Source: CAZMVY01 sp964653435 (lineage in GTDB: Bacteria; Planctomycetota; Phycisphaerae; UBA1845; PWPN01). From it: a stretch of DNA of 64,000 nt. The stretch lies in NCBI GenBank assembly GCA_964653435.1, contig CAZZFA010000008.1, forward strand, positions 1 to 64,000. Direction: 5' to 3'. The first letter of the stretch is position 1, and the number at the start of each line of letters is the position of its first letter. Of this stretch, positions 59,904 to 64,000 are shown piece by piece. Below the pieces are notes generated by a model. That model was not told where the DNA came from, did not search any database, and saw only the letters and a list, made by a program, of their open reading frames with translations. The translations under genes were made by a program, and so were the position numbers.

Positions 59904-59924
59904 GCCGGGGATGCCATCCCCGGC
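59904..59924. terminator. Hairpin between convergent genes
   Basis: GCCGGGGAT (59904-59912) and ATCCCCGGC (59916-59924) form a perfect 9-bp stem with a 3-nt loop, between the stops of the 59597 gene and the minus-strand Orc1-like gene. It has no clear T-run, so terminator function is likely from position rather than proven. Confidence 0.6.
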
Positions 59925-59931
59925 AACCCCT

Positions 59932-61179
59932 CTATCCGCGAATCTCGAAGTTCATCCGGACGGCCTGGTAGATCTTCTCGACCAATTCCTCGGAGAGGTC
60001 GAGGGTGATCTCCCGGGTCCGGCCGTAGCGGCCGTGGGAGACGACCCGCGTGCGGGCCAACCCGTACATGTCCAACTCGTCGAGGAGATCCCCGAAGGCA
60101 CGGCCGGTCATCGTGCGCATGCCGGTCCGGTCGCAGAAAGACTTGTAGGCATCATAAGCATCGCCGGTGCCGACGGGCGCGCCCTTGGCTCGGCTCGTCG
60201 CCTCGATGACGGCAGCCATGGCGGCCTGCAACTGCACCGGGGCCGAACGAAGCAATGTGAGGTAGCGGTCCCGGTCGAGTTCCAGGGCGGCATCATCCAC
60301 GAGGGCCAGGGTGAGCTTGCTTCCGGCCTTCTCGGCCAGGTACGCGCTCTTGCCCAGCAGGGCGACCGCCTGGCGGGCATCGCCGTGGTCCTGGCTGGCC
60401 ATGGCCGCGATCTTCTCGACGACGCCGGGGTCCACGCTGCCGGGAGTCAGCGCCTTCTCTACGCGGATGCGGAGGATGTGCTGGAGGTCCATGGCATCGT
60501 AGGGCTTGAAGATCAGTTCGTTGAGCTTGAGGAAGGACTTTGCCCGCGGGTCCATGTGATCGGGCCAGTTCAGCTTGTTCGAGACGAAAACAAGGATCAG
60601 TTTGACCTGGATGCGCTGAGGGAGCCGACGCACGAGGAAGGTCAGGAATGCGTCGCGGTCGCGCCGGACGTTGTCCACTTCATCGACGAACAGAATCAGA
60701 TAGCCTCGGTACTCGCCCAAGGCGGCCTCGATTCGGAGCATGAGCTCCTCGAGCGAGATGCCCTTCTTGTAGCGCTTGCTTGCGTTGAAAAGACACGCCA
60801 GGTCGTTGAGAGCCCGGAAGCACGGCCGCGGCGTGGACAGGTCCAAGTGCTCATGCCGCACAGGCACGTTCTTGGCGCGGGCCATCTCCGCGAGCAGGTT
60901 CAGGAAGAAACTCAGCGTGAGTGTCTTGCCGGTTCCGGTCTTGCCCCAGATCGCCAGATGGCATGGGTGATCACCGCGCAGCACGCCGGCAAAATGGCTG
61001 CTGAGCTCCTGAATTTCGGCATCGCGGACATTTGCATTGAAGATCTCTTCCAGGACCGCCAGCTGCTCCGACCGGATGAGTTGCTCGTCATCCAGGAAGC
61101 GCCGGTCCTTGATGATTGCGTTGCCGACCATGTGCTGGATGCGGCTGGCGATCTTGGATCGCACGGTTGTTGGTTCCAT
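59932..61179 (-). CDS. Orc1/Cdc6-type AAA+ replication initiator-like ATPase
   Basis: A 415-residue protein with the archaeal/eukaryal Orc1/Cdc6 layout. It has Walker A WGKTGTGKT (78-86), Walker B LILFVDEVDN (161-170), a sensor-1 Asn in VFVSNKLNW (201), and the sensor-2 motif GDARQAV (266-272), close to the GDARRAL of archaeal Cdc6. A C-terminal winged helix follows (AYDAYKSFCDRTGMRTMTGR; MYGLARTRVVSHGRYGRTRE), whose SRGRYGRT-type wing is diagnostic. DnaA motifs are absent. GGAGGTGG lies 8 nt before ATG 61179. Orc1/Cdc6 loads the replicative helicase at archaeal origins, so finding it amid bacterial genes suggests the initiator of a plasmid or integrated element. Confidence 0.82.
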   Translation of the reverse strand: MEPTTVRSKIASRIQHMVGNAIIKDRRFLDDEQLIRSEQLAVLEEIFNANVRDAEIQELSSHFAGVLRGDHPCHLAIWGKTGTGKTLTLSFFLNLLAEMARAKNVPVRHEHLDLSTPRPCFRALNDLACLFNASKRYKKGISLEELMLRIEAALGEYRGYLILFVDEVDNVRRDRDAFLTFLVRRLPQRIQVKLILVFVSNKLNWPDHMDPRAKSFLKLNELIFKPYDAMDLQHILRIRVEKALTPGSVDPGVVEKIAAMASQDHGDARQAVALLGKSAYLAEKAGSKLTLALVDDAALELDRDRYLTLLRSAPVQLQAAMAAVIEATSRAKGAPVGTGDAYDAYKSFCDRTGMRTMTGRAFGDLLDELDMYGLARTRVVSHGRYGRTREITLDLSEELVEKIYQAVRMNFEIRG

Positions 61180-61437
61180 TGGAAAACCACCTCCAGATGT
61201 GTCCAGTGGAAGCACATGTATAAAAAGCTTTCGGCCGCCAGACGGAGTGACGTTCGAGTGGAACATCGCCGCAGGCCGCGGATGCGTCCCTTTGTTTCTG
61301 GTGTTTTTCCAGAAGGTGCCGGGGCCTGCGAGGCCCGGGGTAAGGTTTATAAACGTCGTACCTGTGTAGTAGTAGTTAGTAGTAGAAAAAGAGAAGAGAA
61401 AGAGAAGAGAAAGAGAAGAGGCGCTGCAGTGGAAAAC
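61174..61437. other. Candidate origin region: ORB-like sites and purine tandem repeat
   Basis: Four segments resemble the archaeal mini-ORB core TTCCAGTGGAAAC: TTCCATTGGAAAAC (61174-61187, over the Orc1 start), TCCAGTGGAAGC (61202-61213), TTCGAGTGGAACA (61253-61265) and TGCAGTGGAAAAC (61425-61437). Between them lie TTTATAAA near 61342 and three 11-bp units of AGAAAGAGAAG (61386-61418, the first with one change). The layout, initiator gene beside its own boxes and an easily melted purine tract, fits an origin. Activity is untested. Confidence 0.5.
61386..61418 (+). repeat. Three tandem 11-bp purine units
   Basis: AAAAAGAGAAG, AGAAAGAGAAG and AGAAAGAGAAG follow each other without gaps, just after the GTAGTAGTAGTTAGTAGTAG stretch. 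All-purine tandem repeats such as this can form unwinding or triplex-prone DNA. Confidence 0.7.
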
Positions 61438-61483
61438 TACTCACACTGACAGCACGGGATCGATTCCCGTGATCGGTCCAGGC

Positions 61484-61513
61484 GGCGGTTCACCGGACAG
61501 CGAGCGAACCGCC
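61484..61513 (+). promoter_or_regulatory. Hairpin leader element D
   Basis: GGCGGTTCACC faces AGCGAACCGCC (two internal mismatches) around GGACAGCG. It ends 28 nt before ATG 61542. The alternative stem AACCGC with GCGGTT is a perfect 6 bp. CTGGAGG follows. Confidence 0.72.
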
Positions 61514-61541
61514 GCAAGCGCGGTTGGCTGGAGGAAACACA

Positions 61542-61808
61542 ATGTGCAGAAACAAAGATGCCGCGACGGTGATACGAGCCCTCGACACGGCCCTTCTGGA
61601 ACAGGCCAGACGGTGGCAAGCCTTCATTTCGAGATGCGGCGCTGCGAGTGATACCCCTGGGGGGGATTGGGCGGAGGAGTTTTGCCTGGTCGTCCACAAC
61701 CGGCTGGCCAAGCTACGGACACAGCAGACGCCGGCACAGGTGTGCCGGGCGAGCCCTGGAAGGCGCCAAGAGGAGAAGGCGCCTGACGGCGAAACGGAGG
61801 ATTCGTGA
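61542..61808 (+). CDS. Small hypothetical protein behind hairpin leader D
   Basis: An 88-residue protein, helical at the start (AATVIRALDTALLEQARRWQ) and middle (DWAEEFCLVVHNRLAKL), with a polar tail. GGAGG precedes ATG 61542. It is the first gene to the right of the candidate origin. No family is recognised. Confidence 0.55.
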   Translation: MCRNKDAATVIRALDTALLEQARRWQAFISRCGAASDTPGGDWAEEFCLVVHNRLAKLRTQQTPAQVCRASPGRRQEEKAPDGETEDS

Positions 61809-61900
61809 ATCCCGCAAAACTGGAAGCTCCTGAAACTCTGAGCCCCTTTCACCCGCATACAGTAATGAGAGACATGAAAGGCGCCCGTACTCAACTCACC

Positions 61901-61930
61901 GGCGGATCGCTCACCAGCGGGCGACCCGCC
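61901..61930 (+). promoter_or_regulatory. Hairpin leader element E
   Basis: GGCGGATCGCT pairs with GGCGACCCGCC (one mismatch, one wobble) around CACCAGCG; flanking C and G add another pair. It ends 29 nt before ATG 61960. The alternative stem is CCGCC with GGCGG. CTGGAGG follows. Confidence 0.73.
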
Positions 61931-61959
61931 GGGAGGGCGGTGGCCTGGAGGCAAAACAA

Positions 61960-62298
61960 ATGGAACACACACCCAATATCGACGCAGCGGCGATGGAGAA
62001 GCTGATGGCCGACAGAAGGCAGATGGCCGATGTGGTATTCGACCGGCTTCTGCTGTCGCGATATCACCGCAGCTTGGCTGACTTGGAGCTCCTTCCGGAC
62101 CCGGAGGGGAGGCAGGAAGCGGATCATGTGGCCGAGTTCTGCTATGAAATCGAGGACCATCTGCGGGCTCTGCTACGCGAGCATCGCGGGGAAAGCCCGG
62201 AACAACTCCAGCGAAGGAAAGCGGCAATGGAAACGGGGGATGACGGAGTCTCATTAGATCCAGCATCTGACCCGGCGCAAGAGCCGGGCCAACCGTAA
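61960..62298 (+). CDS. Small hypothetical protein behind hairpin leader E
   Basis: A 112-residue, mostly helical protein: AAAMEKLMADRRQMADVVFD, LLSRYHRSLADLELLPDP, ADHVAEFCYEIEDHLRALL, then a disordered acidic tail. GGAGG precedes ATG 61960. No family is recognised. Confidence 0.58.
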   Translation: MEHTPNIDAAAMEKLMADRRQMADVVFDRLLLSRYHRSLADLELLPDPEGRQEADHVAEFCYEIEDHLRALLREHRGESPEQLQRRKAAMETGDDGVSLDPASDPAQEPGQP

Positions 62299-62310
62299 AC
62301 TATTTATAGA

Positions 62311-62330
62311 GGGGCCGCCATTAAGGCCCC
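62311..62330 (+). promoter_or_regulatory. Hairpin abutting a start codon
   Basis: GGGGCC (62311-62316) pairs with GGCCCC (62325-62330) around GCCATTAA, ending directly at ATG 62331. It would cover the ribosome-binding region of the next gene, or it terminates the previous one. No ordinary Shine-Dalgarno is seen for 62331 apart from AGAGGGG at its 5' edge. Confidence 0.5.
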
Positions 62331-63419
62331 ATGCCCTTCGCAGATCCACTTTCGCTCTTTCCAATCGGCCAGTTCTTCGAGTCCCTGCTACCAGACTTCA
62401 TTCTGGCCTTCACGTTCTTCACCGCGTTAGTCTACGCGGTGCTGGGGAGACGCTTTGATCACCAGCGCTCGGCCGTGGCCATGGCCGCGGCCGTCGGCCT
62501 GGCCCTCAGCCTGGGCCTCGTCTGGTGGGAAGCGCAAACCGGCCTGTCTGTCAGAAACCTCGGCCCGCTGGCAATCGGCTTTGCCGTCATTCTCCTGGGC
62601 ATGATCATGTTTCAGGGGATCCGTCAGACCGGCGGGTCCTGGGCAGGCGCCGGCATCGCCATGGGCGCCAGCATCCTCATCGCCTGGATCCTCGGCGTGG
62701 ACTGGCCTGTTGCACCGGCGGTCGTCCAGTCGCTCGCGATCGTGGGCCTGCTCGCCGGCATCATCGCGTTCTTTCTGCATCGGCATGTACCCTCGTCGGG
62801 CTATCACTGGGCCCCGGCCAACGTTCAGCCTGAACTGGCGGGCGTTCGACACGACATGAGCGATCTTTACGAGGATCGCCGGATGGACCAGCGGATCGGG
62901 GGCGCCCTCGCACACCTCCGGGCCCGGACTGATTCGCTGTCCGTCCATCGTGAGGAGGCCCCGGACTTCATGGCTCAGCTCCGGCGGATCCTGCCGGCAG
63001 AGGGTTGGCTGACGGAACGGCTCGCCGCCCTGCGGGCGCGGGCCCACGTGACCCGCAAGGCACACCTGGATCGGATCGATGAACTGCGCCACGTAATGGG
63101 CAAGCTTCCGCGGGACGTCCGAAAGAAAGCCGAGGACGAGCTGGCCGCCCGTTACGAAGAACTGAACATGGACAAACGGCTGGAGCGGCTGGACGCCGCC
63201 GTGGCCGAGAACGAGCGCCGCATCCGGGACCTGATACGGGAAGCCGAGGCCGCGGTCGTCCACAACGATTACCGAAAGCTTGCGGACCTGCTCGACGCCG
63301 CCCGCAAGCTGCAGGCGCACAACGGCAAGTTGTTCACGCTGATCGAGCGGGGGGAACACAGGTTGATCGAGGCGGCACAACGAGTCGCCAAGGATGTATC
63401 CGCGGTGAACGATGCGTGA
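62331..63419 (+). CDS. Membrane protein with long coiled-coil C-terminus
   Basis: A 362-residue protein. Residues 1-150 hold about five membrane helices (FILAFTFFTALVYAVL; VAMAAAVGLALSLGLVWW; LAIGFAVILLGMIMFQGI; GIAMGASILIAWILGV; SLAIVGLLAGIIAFFL). The rest is cytosolic and strongly coiled-coil (VTRKAHLDRIDELRHVMGKL, ERLDAAVAENERRIRDLIRE). This shape is seen in element-encoded membrane organisers, but no family is recognised. Its stop overlaps the next gene (GTGA). Confidence 0.65.
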   Translation: MPFADPLSLFPIGQFFESLLPDFILAFTFFTALVYAVLGRRFDHQRSAVAMAAAVGLALSLGLVWWEAQTGLSVRNLGPLAIGFAVILLGMIMFQGIRQTGGSWAGAGIAMGASILIAWILGVDWPVAPAVVQSLAIVGLLAGIIAFFLHRHVPSSGYHWAPANVQPELAGVRHDMSDLYEDRRMDQRIGGALAHLRARTDSLSVHREEAPDFMAQLRRILPAEGWLTERLAALRARAHVTRKAHLDRIDELRHVMGKLPRDVRKKAEDELAARYEELNMDKRLERLDAAVAENERRIRDLIREAEAAVVHNDYRKLADLLDAARKLQAHNGKLFTLIERGEHRLIEAAQRVAKDVSAVNDA

Positions 63420-63871
63420 AGGTGGGCGCATCGCGGCTCGAAGACCGCCTGGCACCCTGGGAACCCCCGTACAAGTCCCGCGGGGAAGCGCAAGTAGGCC
63501 GGCTCCTTGACCGGTACGGGATACCCTTCTTCTACGAGAGCCCGTGGACCGTTCAAGACCAGGGGCGGCAGCGCACGTGGCATCCCGATTTCGCCTTGTT
63601 CTCCTATCGTGGGCTTGTGCTCGAGTACGCCGGCATGCCGGATCGTCCCGATTACATGGAGGGCATTCGTAAGAAAGAGCGTGTGTACGCGCAAAACAGA
63701 ATCCCGGCCGTGTTCGTGTATCCGCAGGACCTCCGCGGGCCGTGCTGGCCCGCACAGGTAATCGAGCGGATACGGGACACGTATCACGCAAGTTTCGGCC
63801 GGAAGAGTTACGGGGGTGCGGGGCACAGGTGGTACGCGTGCGGCGCACCGGCACGCGCGAGGTACCGCTGA
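63416..63871 (+). CDS. PD-(D/E)XK nuclease-like protein
   Basis: A 151-residue protein. SRGEAQVGRLLDRYGIPFFYE supplies a helix with a Glu, WHPDFALFSYRGLVLEYAG gives the PD and the second acidic position, and EGIRKKERVYAQN follows with basic residues, the order of small PD-(D/E)XK nucleases. The usual Lys after the acidic pair is replaced (LEYAG), so activity may be lost or altered. GTG 63416 overlaps the membrane gene stop. A role in element maintenance or defence is plausible. Confidence 0.5.
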   Translation: MKVGASRLEDRLAPWEPPYKSRGEAQVGRLLDRYGIPFFYESPWTVQDQGRQRTWHPDFALFSYRGLVLEYAGMPDRPDYMEGIRKKERVYAQNRIPAVFVYPQDLRGPCWPAQVIERIRDTYHASFGRKSYGGAGHRWYACGAPARARYR

Positions 63872-63888
63872 TCTGATGACCGGCGGAC

Positions 63889-64000
63889 TCACGCCCTGAG
63901 GTCGAGCCAGGTCAGTAGCTCGACGGGCGTGCGTGCGCTCGATCCCGCGGCCGCTATGGCCTTCTGGCAGGCGCCGACGGCCTCGGGACAGGTCGCCAGG
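63889..64000 (-). CDS. C-terminal end of a minus-strand gene (partial)
   Basis: The minus-strand frame from the window edge reads about 36 residues (LATCPEAVGACQKAIAAAGS to VELLTWLDLRA) and stops at 63889-63891, convergent with the 63416 gene. It is plausibly a real gene end; its family cannot be told. Confidence 0.4.
   Translation of the reverse strand, partial: LATCPEAVGACQKAIAAAGSSARTPVELLTWLDLRA

Noticed and set aside
61386..61418. Purine repeat as a CRISPR array
   Set aside because: The units are 11 bp with no spacers, and no cas gene is present in the window.
59875..61449. 524-codon plus-strand frame opposite the Orc1-like gene
   Set aside because: It is the antisense of a gene with complete AAA+ motifs, and its residues are repetitive Gly/Val/Glu/His.
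62427..63854. 475-codon minus-strand frame opposite the membrane coiled-coil gene
   Set aside because: Antisense shadow; the plus-strand protein has clear membrane helices and coupled start/stop overlaps.

Overview
This is GC-rich bacterial DNA (around 60% GC by eye). Shine-Dalgarno sites, lipoprotein signals, an ECF sigma/anti-sigma pair, an HD-GYP protein and RND efflux systems all point to a Gram-negative-type bacterium. The TRASH/YHS and heavy-metal-binding domains, the GH127 glycosidase, the very short lipoproteins and the radical-SAM genes together resemble Planctomycetota (Phycisphaerae-like). That placement is inference, because the window has no rRNA or ribosomal protein gene. Most of the window is metal and metalloid resistance. 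The last 7 kb is a different kind of DNA, with a replication-like gene.

Bases 1-700 hold remnants: the end of an upstream gene, a truncated FMN-reductase-like gene and the 5' half of a tRNA-Gly(CCC). Bases 706-14922 are a chromate/arsenic island: chrA, three arsR genes, an MtrA-like corrinoid protein, two DUF2703 proteins, a thioredoxin-like protein with a MacB/LolCD-type ABC transporter, a Cys-rich peptide, a P1B ATPase, arsC, acr3 and arsM. Two operators of the same design place the arsR2 unit and the ATPase-to-arsM unit under related repressors. The island lies between two directly repeated copies of a ~135-bp leader (507-642 and 15028-15160).

Bases 15451-25707 form a Zn/Cd/Co-type efflux operon behind a consensus-like promoter: Cys-rich secreted protein, CzcC, tiny lipoprotein, CzcB, secreted beta-rich protein, PII-like regulator, ZntA-type ATPase, CzcA, and a second copy of the beta-rich protein. 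Bases 26274-46476 are mainly copper handling: a methyltransferase, a Tat-exported multicopper oxidase with a Met-rich lipoprotein, a phosphatase/ECF sigma/anti-sigma cluster, cysK, an HD-GYP protein, two paralogous CxxC lipoproteins, two TRASH-domain proteins, and a CusCBA system. Its subunits carry added metal-binding domains, and its permease has a ~255-residue insertion.

Bases 47088-49182 hold a small gene, a metallopeptidase-like gene and an SPL-like radical SAM gene. Bases 49669-56672 hold three exported carbohydrate-active enzymes (BNR sialidase, six-hairpin glycosidase, GH127-SGNH fusion). Related short repeats lie in the gaps around these two blocks.

Bases 57268-64000 are a compact module of short unknown genes plus an ArdC-like protein, a membrane/coiled-coil protein, a PD-(D/E)XK-like protein and, on the minus strand, an Orc1/Cdc6-type AAA+ ATPase. 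The DNA upstream of that ATPase has four matches to the archaeal mini-ORB core and an 11-bp tandem purine repeat. Five genes in this module are each preceded, 28-31 nt before the start codon, by the same 30-nt dyad, whose stems show compensatory changes. The Orc1/ORB pair and the hairpin-leader family are the best candidates here for something undescribed.
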